NCBI RefSeq assembly: GCF_000281045.1
Contig: NW_008246100.1
Coordinates: 514,489-578,488 of the forward strand
Direction of reading: 5' to 3'
Length of the DNA stretch: 64,000 bases
Source: Saprolegnia diclina VS20
Lineage: Eukaryota > Oomycota > Saprolegniomycetes > Saprolegniales > Saprolegniaceae
Each line of letters opens with the position of its first letter. The stretch's first letter is position 1. The notes below the pieces were generated by a model. The model did not search any database. It worked only from the letters and a program-made list of their open reading frames with translations, and was not told the origin of the DNA. Below, piece by piece: positions 1 through 10,688 of the stretch. A program made the position numbers and the translations under genes.

Positions 1-1325
1 TCGTCGTCCGAAGGGCGCTTGTCATCCTCCTTGTCGATGGCACTCATGCAGGAGTCGTCGTCGGAGGAGGAGGAAGAGGTATACGAAGGGGACACGGTCT
101 CCTTTGTCTGCTACATCGCATGCAGCATGATGAGCATCGCGCCACGCTGGCGTCATGGCACCCTACCTTCTTCTCTTGGAATCAGCCACAATCAAAGAGT
201 AGAATGCTGCCTCAAAATGGCTGCTATCCGGATAACGACTTTCGTTACTCGCTGTCACACGACCGGACGCCTTCGCCGCCACGACAGGCCCGTGCCATGC
301 CACGCACCACAGCCGCCTCGGGGATGCAGACGATGCTCTAGGTCCATGGGACGCTTGGCGCGAGGTGGCTCTGAGGTGCGAGAGGCGCTGCGGGCGAACC
401 TGACGCGTCTGTGCCACCTTTGCTGGCGCCGGCTTTCGAACCGACGTGGCACTCGCCGACCAGGACACGCTAGAAACAGGTGCTTTTCGCAAAGGCCCGC
501 GGCGACCGTCATATGGTGGCGGCCTCCTTGCCGTCGCTAGCGGCCGCGGCCATGCACCGCAACAGTGCGTCGACAGCGTGTGCTGCTCGGCTCGGGACCC
601 GTCGACGCCGTGGGCCTCGTACAAGTCAAAGAGTTGGGTGGTGTGCGTGCTCGACGGCGCCACAGGGGCGACGCAAGCGGGTTCTGGTGCAGCCTGGATG
701 ACGCTAGACGAGCTTGTGGCAGCCTTCGCAAACTGGGACTGCATCAGTGGGTCGTGTCTTGCCCGCGTGTGGGCCTTGGCAACAGTGCATAATCTTGACC
801 TCGAGATAGCACCTGCCTCTTGCGCGCCCCAATGGCATACCGCATGTGGTCGTCACTTCAACTGCTCAACCAGCGTCTTGGGTCTCGTCTAGCGGCGTCA
901 AAGCCATCTTCCCGCGTCATTCGTCGAACACGAGGAGAGCACGCGGGAAGGACCGGTTGCATCCTTCTTGGGTGTGGGTCCTCCTGTGCAACTGCAAGGA
1001 AACGTGACTTTGCGACTCGCTCTAGGAGGTTGCTCAAGGTTTCCTGTGGTGAAGACGGTACTAGAGGCCGTCTCGTTCTCTGCGAAGGCTCCTTGGAGGC
1101 GGCCGGGACACATTGCGGTACGTACAGATCTCACTTGCGACACCGAGCCCCTCATTGTCGGTATGCCTCCTGAGAGCTCGCTGCCAGATCCTGAGAATGA
1201 GTTACCCGTGGAAGCTGATATAATTTCACCTGTTTCTATATCTCAAATACACTGTATCCATTTATACACTGCATGCTGCAATACAGCAAAATGCGTGACG
1301 TGGCACGCTTAGGCGATCGACCTCG
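1..1325. other. no confident gene; possible 3' end of an off-window gene
   Basis: The first ~110 bases read on the + strand as a serine- and glutamate-rich stretch (five consecutive Glu around 73-87), followed by a possible donor GTATAC at 79. This could be the acidic tail of a gene entering from the left. The rest holds only overlapping ORFs in several frames with no family I recognise; one + frame at ~968-1312 is open but shows no domain. A perfect palindrome TATCCGGATA lies at 225-234 and an ATACACTGTA motif at 1247-1256, about 70 bases before the PX gene. Confidence 0.4.
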
Positions 1326-2081
1326 ATGGCGTCCTTCGTCTCTGAGACGCGGCGCCTAGCCGCGCGAGGACTGAGCGTCGCCAACGGCGCCAACTGCCGG
1401 TGCGCCGTTGGAACGGCCAGCTTGGATCTTCTTCGCCGACCTACACCTGCCAGGCGAGATGGCTATGGCCGTTCAGAAAGATACCGTCTTGCTCACTTGG
1501 CGATGAGCGGGCCGCACCGACTGTCGCTGGCCGACGCGCTCGAGGAGCCCGCGCCCCGCCTCTTTGCAGTCGCCGTTAACGTGCTCAGCGGGACCCCGAC
1601 GCGGTACGTTTTCCTCGTCGCGTTTCACGGCCACGCACCGTGGCGGCTCGTCGCGCGCTACTCGGCGGTCCGCGCCTTCCGGAACCGCCTGCGCAGCCTC
1701 ACGCACAAGGCGCCGTGCCCGAGCCCGCAAGACCCGCTATTGTCGCTGCTCGAATTTGAGTTTCCGTCCCGGCGCCCGTTTGCGCTGGCGTCGCCGCAGG
1801 TGCTGCGTGAGCGCCGCGACCTTCTCGAGACATTTGCGACCAAGCTACTGAACCTCCACGCGCGCTGCCTCCAGAACGGCCGCGGGTCGTGCCCGATTGC
1901 AGACGAGATCCGCACCTTCTTCGGGATGGACCACGCCACGGACGGGCAGCTACAAGCGCACCGGTACCGCCAAAACAGCCGCTTGTCACCACGGGGCCAC
2001 TCGCCTCGGCACGCGTCGCCCATGTTCCACTGCGTGTCGCCGAGTCCCAAGGTCATTGTGCTTGGGCACGAAGTGACCTAA
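1326..2081 (+). CDS. PX (phox homology) domain protein
   Basis: Single-exon protein of 251 residues. Residues ~60-205 look like a PX domain, which in other proteins binds phosphoinositides on endosomal membranes: a basic RYSAVRAFRNRL helix-like stretch, a proline-rich FPSRRPF turn, then VLRERRDLLETFATKLL and a closing IRTFFGM. Family knowledge says the Arg of R(R/K)Y and the Pro-loop form the lipid pocket; the RYSAVRAF arginine fits. The N-terminal 50 residues and the last 45 are low-complexity and basic. The start is the first ATG of the frame; an in-frame ATG at 1503 (MSGPHRLSL) would give a shorter protein beginning nearer the domain. The downstream neighbour, AP-1 mu, is convergent and its stop is only 80 bases away. 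The match is by eye, so another small lipid-binding fold is possible. Confidence 0.6.
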   Translation: MASFVSETRRLAARGLSVANGANCRCAVGTASLDLLRRPTPARRDGYGRSERYRLAHLAMSGPHRLSLADALEEPAPRLFAVAVNVLSGTPTRYVFLVAFHGHAPWRLVARYSAVRAFRNRLRSLTHKAPCPSPQDPLLSLLEFEFPSRRPFALASPQVLRERRDLLETFATKLLNLHARCLQNGRGSCPIADEIRTFFGMDHATDGQLQAHRYRQNSRLSPRGHSPRHASPMFHCVSPSPKVIVLGHEVT

Positions 2082-2160
2082 TATGCAAAAGACGCTGTGT
2101 TGCGAATGTATAGCATGCAGGCAGAGTGTGTATTGTAGTCTTCTTGTGCGAGCAAGCCAA

Positions 2161-3548
2161 CTAGGACATGCGCAGCTGGTAGTCGCCGTTCTGCGTGATG
2201 TAGCGCACCCACGGCAGCGCCTGGTAGCCCGACTTTTCAATGATCTTGAGGTACCGGACCTGGATGCCCGAGACCGTAAAGTACGGGATCTCAAACTTGA
2301 CCTGGATCGGCGCCTTCCACTCGTCGCTCGTCGCCTGGCAATGTGGGACATGAGAAAATAAGACTTAGTTCGGGCGTACCGTGTTGGAGTTGGTGATCGA
2401 GGGCAAGCCAAAATGCGCCCGCATGGCATACTCGCGCGACCCGTTGAACTGCTTGATGGTCCAGACGATCGCGTCACGGTCGGGCACGTACGTGACGCTG
2501 CCGATCGAGCACTTGAACGACGGACTGTCGACATCCGGCGGGACCGGGATCACAATCTCAACGTTGTTGGCGATACTCCGGCTCTTGAATTGGCTCTTGG
2601 TCTTGATCATGTACTCGATGCGGCTGCGCGAGTGGGGCTCAACGACCGCCTCGACCCAGATGAGCGGCTTGACGTGCGTGTTGAGGCGGTACGTCATCAA
2701 GTCAAACTCGCCGTCCGGCGGAATGAACGAGATCGTGCGGTCGGTCTCAAAGCGCGCGAGGCGGACGCACTGGTGGAACTTGATGTCCTCCATCTCGACG
2801 GCCTTGCCTTTCGACGACGTTGTTGAGCGCCCCGTCGCTTCAAAGAGCATCTTGTCGTTGAGCCCGAGCTTGAGCTCGGGCATGCCACTCAGAAACGACT
2901 TCATCTTGACCGCGCCGAGGATCTCCGAGTGCAGCACCGTGCCGTTCGATGCCACGAGGAGGTTGAGCTTCTCAACGACGTCGAGAAAGATTTCGTTCTT
3001 GCGGTGCTTGATGCCCTCGGAGCGCCACGAGACGGCGTTCGTGAGCGCGGTCGGTGGGCGCGGCGCCGCTTCCATGCGATGGCCTTCCTGCGTAATGTAC
3101 TCGCGCAGAATGCGCGCCTCGGTCGTCTGCGGGTACCCGTGGTCGATCGTCTCGTCGAGGAGCTCAAAGATAATGACAAAGTTGTCGCGAATGCTCTCCT
3201 CTTCGAGCTCGCCAAAGTAGTCCTGGAACACTTGGCAGATGCGGTTGAGGTACATGAGCATGAGCGCGACGTTCGAGTTGACCTTGGTGACCGTCATGAG
3301 GTACAGGTTGTTGAACTAATCCATGCGCCATGACGAGCCATCGAGGCGGCTAGCAAATGTACCTTGATGTAGACAAACGTGACGCCCGACTCGTCGTGCG
3401 TAAAGACCGGCCGCTGCTCGGCGTCGTCCTTCTCGGTGACGTACTGCGTGAACTTCTCCGCGATGGACATCGGGATGTCTCCGCGGTAGTTGCGGCTGAT
3501 GATGATCTTGCCCTTGAGGTCCGTCACGAAGACCGCGCTGAGCACCAT
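2161..3548 (-). CDS. AP1M1: AP-1 clathrin adaptor complex, mu subunit
   Basis: Medium chain of the AP-1 adaptor, which sorts cargo with YxxPhi signals into clathrin coats at the trans-Golgi and endosomes. Three exons, transcribed leftward: 3363-3548, 2380-3315, 2161-2334. The introns are 47 and 45 nt (GTACAT..TAG and GTACGC..CAG), and the sum is 431 residues, close to the animal protein. The N-terminal longin-like domain opens VLSAVFVTDLKGK; the mu homology domain contains SFIPPDGEF, MTYRLNTHVKPLIW and SRIEYMIK. The last exon encodes PYF.VSGIQVRYLKIIEKSGYQALPWVRYITQNGDY, nearly identical to animal AP1M. This C-terminus, together with EGI at the MHD start, separates it from AP-2 and AP-3 mu chains. 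No sign of disruption. The splice model is required: without the 45-nt intron the protein would lose its last beta strands. Confidence 0.96.
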
Positions 3549-3714
3549 GATGGTCGTCCGTCCACCGCCGATACGAATCCCAACAACGCACCCACTTCGT
3601 CAGCCTGCCACCTCTAGCAATTAATTTCCAATATAAACTTATAGAGGTTTGCACGCCGCACACGTGGCGCGCGTCATGCACGTCACTTGCCCGAGTATGT
3701 CAAAGTGGCTCGTA

Positions 3715-5722
3715 CTATGAGTACTTAGAGGACGTGGCGGCGGTGGCCCACGCGGCTCGTTTGCGGTAGACCTTTTCCTGTCCACGGATGAGTGGCTACC
3801 GAGGTGGTGAGGAGCACCTTGATGTCGGTGACGGTGCGCGATACGAAGAAGCCCTGCGCTTGGCCTTCGCTGAAAATGGCGCCGAATCGGTTGCCGTACT
3901 TGGCATACGTGGTGCGCAGAAAGGCAAGTTCCGCCGGCGTAAACATCGCGCTGCGGACCGCCTTCTGGGCAAAGCCGCGCTCGACGAGCCTTGCATACTG
4001 GTTCTGTCCATCGACGCCATGACATGAGGCTTTTGGTTGACAGCACGCGCACCTTGGCGCCGTACGGGGTCCGTGACGGCAGCAGCGTCTTCTCGGCGAT
4101 GCCTCGTGAGACGACAGCGCCCCACGCCGAGCCGAGCTCGATCACGAGCGCAACGAGATGGTGACACTCGGCCGCACTCCATTTGTTGTTTCTACCATAC
4201 CGTCTGTGAGCAGCATACATCTAGTATGCTGGAAGAGGGAGGACCTCGCTTCTTGTACATGCGTGATGACAACGTCGTCATCTTCATCCTCTTCGTCATC
4301 GTCTTCGTCCATCGTCGCTGCATCATGGTTGTCTTCGTTTGGCTCCATGACTTGGATGCTGTCGTCCGGAGCAGTTGATGGTAGTGAACTAGCGAGAAGC
4401 TCCAGCTTGGGCACAATGGTGTCCAACGGCTTGGGTGTCTTCTTGCTCTCGTCGTCAGTCTTGACGCGTGCCGGCGTCGGCATGAGCTGGCCATCCGGGT
4501 CCGCGTACCCAGATCGGACACTGCCGCTGCGCACGTCGTCGACGAGCTGGAGGCAGACGCTGTCGCTGTGCTTGGTGCTGTGGCAGTAGGTGCAGAAGCG
4601 TCGCTTGCTCTCGACGAGGTCGTCCGACAGCAGCGGGATCGGCACACCGCGTGGACGCGTATACCCCTCGCGCACGATCTTGTCGCGGTACGCTATCGCG
4701 AGGTGGAAGCAGGAAGCGTCCGAGTGCTTCTTGGAGTGGCAGTACGCACAGTACAGCTTCAACTTGCTCTTCTTCTTCCGCTCCTTGGCGCGTCGGTGGG
4801 TCGGTGACGACGCTGCATCATGCGACATGGGCTCATCCTCCGTGTTGTGGAGTGTGACGGCGGTGGTCGCATCTTGGCCATCGGCGTCGTCGGTCGAGTA
4901 CGAGGCGCCGCCGCCGTCCAGAAGCATTTCCTGGTCTTCTTCGAGGTGCGTCTCGGTACGGCGCGCCCACTGTGTTTGTAAATCCTCCTGGAAAGCCTCG
5001 TAGCTCCACTGCGCTTCGTTGCGGTAGGAATCGTCCAGCATCCCGGGGGGCATCGCATGCGCCAACAGCATGCATCGAAGCTTCTCGCCGACGCTGTGGC
5101 TGTACACAATGGCGTTTGTATCGCCTTGGGCAGCTGCGACGCCCATGGCGACGATGCTGTCGACGTACGTATTCGCGGGACCGTCCAAGCGGCGGGCGAA
5201 GGTGGCCCAGTCCTCGTCGCTGTGGATCGTGATGCTCATGGCGTCGAGGAGCGCCGGAATATGCGGCAAAGGTGTGCTAGGCGTCGCGAGTAGGCGCTTC
5301 CACTTGGCGTACGGACCGCACTCGGCCGCGAGCGTCGCGTGCCAGCACGGGTCGACGGCGGAGAGCAGGTAGCGCTCAGCAGCCCGCCGGTCGCGCGCAC
5401 CGATCGCGAGTGCCTCCTTGGCCAATGCCGCTGCGACGCGGTCCTGGACGCGGGTTTGTCGCGCTTGAGTTGCGCGCCTGTGCTCGGACGGCGAGAGACC
5501 ATTGTATGGCACCTCGGGCTCCATGGCCTCGGCCTTGCTCACAATGAGGTGACGCTTGGCTGTCGACACACGCAGCGCTGCGCTTGCCGCGTCGGCGTAC
5601 TCGTCGACGGTGAAGTACTTGTCGAGGCCAACCGCTGCTGCTTCGTCCAGGAACTGCGTCGTCCAGGCGGCGATACCGGTCGCGTCCTGCAGCCGCGGCC
5701 CCGCGTACCGGTGTGCCATCAT
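3715..5722 (-). CDS. gag-like / zinc-knuckle / double Myb-SANT protein (array copy A)
   Basis: Fifth and last gene, in transcription order, of a five-gene tandem array. Exons 4259-5722, 4053-4220, 3818-4003 and 3715-3777 sum in frame to 626 residues. Residues 1-~290 are an all-helical region that starts YAGPRLQD and resembles Ty1/copia gag (UBN2-type) proteins. Two perfect CX2CX4HX4C zinc knuckles follow: CAYCHSKKHSDASC at ~325 and CTYCHSTKHSDSVC at ~377. A very acidic stretch precedes the Myb part. The first Myb/SANT-like domain (NKWSAAECHHLV...W..VV..GI..K.LLPSRT) and the second (FTPAELAFLRTTYAKYGN) lie in separate exons. The first intron is only 38 nt and is the least certain; the introns of 49 and 40 nt match copy B. 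The start is set by homology at an ATG (5722) before the YAGPRL motif; an in-frame ATG 26 codons upstream exists. Function unknown; nucleic-acid binding is inferred. Confidence 0.7.
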
Positions 5723-5945
5723 GCGGGATATCTTGTCTTGCTTGCAACCAATAGGACAAGCGCCATCTGCTTGAACGCGTTTTATGTTCAGGTTTTTCAA
5801 TTATTTAACGTTTAAATGGTTTTACGCGGTGCATGACGAGTTTTACGTACGTTTTACTCCGCCGTGTAGCATCGAGTGGAGGCTCTGGGAACGCTCAAGC
5901 TTGCGTGTTGCATAAAGGTATAGCGATGCGTCAAGATGCGTCTTC

Positions 5946-7141
5946 TTAGCTAGTAGCTCCGTGGCGTGGCATGCGGTAATATTTCTTCTACCAAAATACA
6001 GGTCAGGGCCCTCATCCTCATAATGCCACGTCATATGTACCTGGAGCGACTTGGTGGTTCGGCACGGCAAAAGCACCTTTCTCGCGTGGCCTTCGACCAA
6101 GATGGCCGCCCAGTTGCGGCCGTGCACGGCCATGAGCTTGGTGAGCGCCTTGGTTTCTTTGGGCGACCACGCGTTGCGTCTACATAGTGTAGTTGGTCGC
6201 AGGCGCAGGGATCCAAGTCTGTCTTACGGAGCCAGGTTGACCACGTCGACAGCCGTCTTGGCCTTGTACGGCAGGGGCTTGGCGGAGACGTGCAGGAAGC
6301 TGTGCTGTGGCGACGCTTTCTTGGGAATCGGACGCGCGTTCCCGGCGGTCGGAGACGTTCGCAGCGTACGGTATCGCTGCAAGCGCAGTGGGCTTCCTAG
6401 GGGCTGCAGCGGACGACGCACCAGGCTAGCGCCTGGCGGTGCAGGTCGCATGCGCTCGAGGGCGCTTGTGGGGAAAGGCGAAATGTGCGGTGTAGTGGGG
6501 ATGGACGACGTGCTGTCGGCATCTGCGGAAAGCGCCACCTTGAGTCGACCGACGATAGCGCGAAGCCAATCGTTGGACTCTTCTGCCCCGCGCATCGCCA
6601 AGAGGTCCTGCAGAGATTGGTCCATGGGTGCTTCAAGGGGTGCAACACCGTCGGTGGTGCGTTCTTGGAGCTCCGAAATGTCGTGGACCTGCTGCGCCAA
6701 GCTGGGCATGAGGCTCTTCACATGCAAGAAGAGCCATGCGTCGAATACGGTCGGCGCGGCTTGCATGGTGTCGACGAGGGCGGTGTCGAGCGCAGCGATC
6801 AAATACTGCCGCGCGCGGCGCTCGGCATCGGCGCGGTGGCGGGCGACTTGGTTCTGGATCGCTTCCTCAAGGCGCGCATGCACGCGCAGCATCCGATCGT
6901 GCGTCGCCATCTCGCGCTTGGTCCCTGAGAGCATCGGAGGCACGATGGGCTCGGCGAGCTCGGCCTCGTCGCGGAGGCGCTGGACGAGCGCCGGCGACAC
7001 GAGCAACAGGTCCTCGAACTGTGGCTTGAGGAAGTACTGCGAGAGCTGCTCGGACGCCATCGCGGCCATGAAGCCCGCCTTCCACTGCGGAAAGGCCGAC
7101 CAGCTCCCGAGCCGCGGGCCCGTGTACGGCTGGCGTTCCAT
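5946..7141 (-). CDS. gag-like protein with single Myb-SANT domain (array copy C)
   Basis: Fourth gene of the array. Exons 6228-7141, 6041-6179 and 5946-5987 (introns 48 and 53 nt) sum exactly to 364 residues. The N-terminal helical gag-like domain begins YTGPRLGSWSAFPQWKAGF, aligned with the starts of the other copies. There are no CX2C zinc knuckles; that position is a Pro/Ser/Arg-rich linker. Exon 2 gives one Myb/SANT-like domain (AWSPKETKALTKLM.VHGRNW..IL..G...K.LLPCRTTKS). The last exon starts KKYYRM at the position equivalent to NQYARL in copy A and SKYTKL in copy B, but stops after 13 residues, so the second Myb domain is missing. I chose the ATG at 7141 by homology; a TATCCGGATG motif at 7185-7194 just upstream would lie in the promoter. 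Unknown function. Confidence 0.65.
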
Positions 7142-7285
7142 TTTGCGATCTTGCATCGCATCCGGACGAACCAGGCTGGCACCGTATCCGGATGCCAACG
7201 CCTCCGGCGCCACGTCATCGCGCCTCGCCCGCCAGTCCAGCACGCATGCGCAAGGTACTACAAATCACGCTGAGAAGACAATGCA

Positions 7286-10212
7286 TTAAATGGTCACATG
7301 GGGCACGTCGTAGCTATAGGTACCGACGTCGCCAGCGTCAGCTATCGATCCGCGTCCTTGCCGTTCGAGCCAGCGCATTCGGGTCTACGCAGAGAGAGAC
7401 ATGAGCCCCTGTGCCCAGGAGCATGCATGGACCGTACCCGAACACTGTCTGTCGTGCGGCTTGGCAAGAGCGTCTTGTCGTGGTGCCCTGCAGTTAGCAC
7501 ACGGTCCCAGTCCTGTCCATGCGTCTGGACCAAGCGTTCAAGCGCCGCCGTCTCGTCGGTCGACCAAATCCTATGCAGGCGAGGTCAGTTCGAACTACTA
7601 CAAGGCCAGCATTACTCGTTGCAAGCTACGCCATCGCCGTCGCTACTGTTGGCGCGTAGGCGTTTCTTGGTCGTCGTTAGCGGCAGCGTAGATGGGGCTG
7701 GCTCGGTACGCTGCCGTTCGTTGTTGGGTTTGGTTGGCGCCACGTAACCCCGGCGCAAGCACTTTGTCTTCTTGTGCTTGGCGCGCATAGGGCACTTGTT
7801 GTCGTAGTGGCGTGTGGACTGGCAGTACGTGCAGAAGCGGCGATCTTCCTCAACGAGGTTATCGCTGCCAAGCTCTGGAAACGTCATGCCGTATGGGAGG
7901 TCGTAGTCGCTCCGAACGATCGTGTCGCGCACCGCCTGCGCCAAGCGCTTGCACGCTGCGTCGACGTGTTGGGTTCCATGGCAGTAGGTGCAGGTGGTGC
8001 GACTACGAGATTCGTCATCTTCTCGTCGTTTCGAAATCGCGTCCTTCGTGGCCGCAGCAACCGAGGACAAAAGCACCTCTGGCGAACCCCGGTCGGCGGC
8101 TTCTATCGATAAATGTACTTAGGCTTCAAAGGGGCTCCAAGCACACGTACCCTGCAAAGGCGGGGTCGACGTGCGGGATAGCTGCATCGGCGGCAATGAC
8201 GTCGTCGCGTCGGCATTTTCGGGTTGTAGGGCTAGGTAAACGGAGCGACGCTCGACTGGGTGCAGAGGCGACGCCAGAGAGTCTTCTTGCATCGTCGCCT
8301 CATACGCGGCAGCCAGCATCGTCGCCGCCGGTGACACCAACATGACGTCCTCTTCCGCGTTCGTGTCGGGAAGAGTCGCAGCGTGCGTGAGGAGGCAACA
8401 CTGCAAGTGCGCAAAGTCACCGCTGGGCACATCGGCGAGCCACAGTGCAAGGTCGCTGCGCAAGTGACACTGCAACGCGCGCACCAAGAACGACATCTTG
8501 AGGCTATCGACGACGCTGTGGTACAGCGCTGCATGCGTGCTCGACATTGGTGGAAGCGCAAAAGTTGCGTAGCGCGCGACAGCCGCCTCGAGCCGCTGGA
8601 GGAAGAGCGCGGCCTTGCACCTCGGCGAGTACGTCATTGCTGCCAAGTGCTCGAGCAACGCTGCCTTGGTGCCGTCGGGGCTGATGCAGTAGCTTCCGAA
8701 GAGGGCTTGCCACATCTCGAACGGCGACGAGGCGTCTTCAAAGTGGCCGTGGAGCGCTCCATCGACAGCCGATCGGAGATACGCGGCAGCCTCCTCGCCC
8801 ACCTCGTAGGTCTTGGCGGCATATTTCGCATGCAAGAGACCGCGCATGTGGCGAAGACGTCGACGAACACGCATGTCGTGGTCGGCGATCGTAGCCTCGG
8901 ACGGTGCCTGTGGCTCGGCGTCACGCGCGCTGGCGTGCACCTCGCGCAGCTCGGCGGGTGTGACGAGCTTCGGGTTGGCTTGCGCGTCGACCAGCGTGTA
9001 AAACTCGACGTAGCAGTGCAAGGCGGCGCGCGCGAGGAACGCAGGCTTCCATTGCGGGAAGTCTGCCATGTCCGTCAGCACCGGCCCTTCGTACCAATCG
9101 CGCTCGGGGGTTCGGTCGTGTGCATGTGGCGAGGCAGCAGCGTCGGTATCTTGAGCATGTTTGGCATCCTCACGCACGACGCCGTCTTCCTCTTTGATCA
9201 CACCTGGCGACCCGTGGCTGGGTGCATCCATTGCCAGTCCATTGTCGCGGTTAGGGCAGTCGTCGTCTCGGTGGCGTGTCGACTGGCAGGTTGTGCAAAA
9301 GCGCCGCGTCGTTATTTGGAGGCGAGAAGCGTCGCTCATCGATGGGTACGTGGAACCACTTGGGAGCACGTACCCAGCCCGCACGGTGCGCTTCTGCCGC
9401 GCCTGCGCAAGGTTGTAGCAAAAGGCGTCGACATGTTCCTTGGAGTGACAGTAAAAGCAATATGCGCCGTCGAGGTGCGCCATCATTCGCTGCTTGAGAA
9501 GCTCGTACGACAGAGGCTTTGTCTGCTCAAACGAGCCCGTGACGTCGACGGGCCAGGCGCGTGCAAACATCAAGACCTTGGTCAAGTCCATCACATTCGC
9601 CTCAAACCTCGGGTCGGCGCTGCAGCGGGCTTTCCCAAACGAGTGGCAAAGGAGAGACTGCGCGTACTGCTCCGTCGACGCCTCCAGACGCGCAAAAAAG
9701 GTCCGCGGCGCTTCGCCATCCTGGACGCGCAGGGCAAACATGCCGCAGAGACCGACTGCAAGACTCTCGGGACTGCTGACAAGGGTGCAAAGGCGCCCCC
9801 ACATCTCGTATGGCCCGCCGGCGCCGTGCAGCAACTCGCTGGAGATGGCGCTGTCAACAGCAGCGAAGAGCAGCTGCACTGCAGCGAGCATCTCGTTAGC
9901 GTAGAGCACAGTGCAAGCGCGGTCCACCGACTTCTGGACGTACTCGTCCCGAAGACTCGCGCGGCGCTTCTCGGCTTCACGGCGCTCGGCACGACGGAGG
10001 TCGAGCGACACCTCGAGGAGTCTCGAGTCGGCCGTCACCGTGAAGGCGTCCATCGTAGCAGCCGAAATGCGATCGGCGAGGGTCGGGTCGCGGTAGTCGG
10101 GCGTCGTAAAGTACGCGTCCAGCCCGCGCATGGTGGCGGCGGCCAAGAACGCCGGCTTCCACGTCGGGAGCTCGTGACAGGCGGTGAGCACGGGACCGCG
10201 GTACACTGCCAT
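7286..10212 (-). CDS. double gag-like / four zinc-knuckle / Myb-SANT protein (array copy D)
   Basis: Third gene of the array and the largest: exons 8151-10212, 7616-8102, 7438-7570 and 7286-7384 sum in frame to 926 residues. The first exon alone is one uninterrupted frame with two complete gag-like units. Unit 1 starts VYRGPVLTACHELPTWKPAF and ends in two CCHC knuckles (CFYCHSKEHVDAFC, CTTCQSTRHRDDDC). Unit 2 starts WYEGPVLTDMADFPQWKPAF. The second exon adds two more knuckles (CTYCHGTQHVDAAC, CTYCQSTRHYDNKC). The third gives a Myb/SANT-like domain (IWSTDETAALERLVQTHGQDW, LLPSRTTDSVR). The short last exon (TRMRWLERQGRG) matches the linker of copy A but lacks the second Myb domain. Introns are 48, 45 and 53 nt. 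The start at 10212 is by homology; an in-frame ATG at 10266 could add 18 residues. Confidence 0.7.
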
Positions 10213-10688
10213 CGTCAAAGAAGATATTGCCAACAACAACGCTCGCATCCAAGATCGTTCGGCCAACTCAGGTGTTTAAACAGGTACAACGGGGTCACAA
10301 TAGAAAAAACGTTTCGATTTCAGAGGGTAAATGACTACGTTTTTCAAGCTGCACGAGCTGTCGCTACCCCAAACCCCACCGCAAAGAGGTCATGTTTGAC
10401 GCGGATTGTCGATAGCAGTGGCGACAGACTAGAGCACACCTTGCGCCATTGTTCTGTTGACGCGTGCATTGTGCGGTCAGAAAATAAGGGAAGCTCGGCG
10501 AGCAGTCCAAGTCGGCGGCTACGTGTATGTCTGTTCACTCAAATAGAGACCTTATGCTAGGATGCTCGAATGTCTGTACGGGTGGTGAACCAAGCCTGTC
10601 TTATTGTCATCACCCATAGTCTTGACCCACGACACAGCAACACAGTAATGAAAGGCAAGTATATCAAAAGGCTCGAACCAAAAGGCGA

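Noticed and set aside
968-1312. Possible gene on the + strand
   Set aside because: Open frame only; no motif, no clear start, and no matching upstream exon.
7286-10212. Splitting copy D into two genes
   Set aside because: The two gag units share one uninterrupted frame, with no stop or intron between them; I see no independent start context before unit 2.
8383-10560. 725-codon open frame on the + strand
   Set aside because: It is antisense to array copy D, has no domain, and starts at no conserved feature; high GC keeps the opposite strand open.
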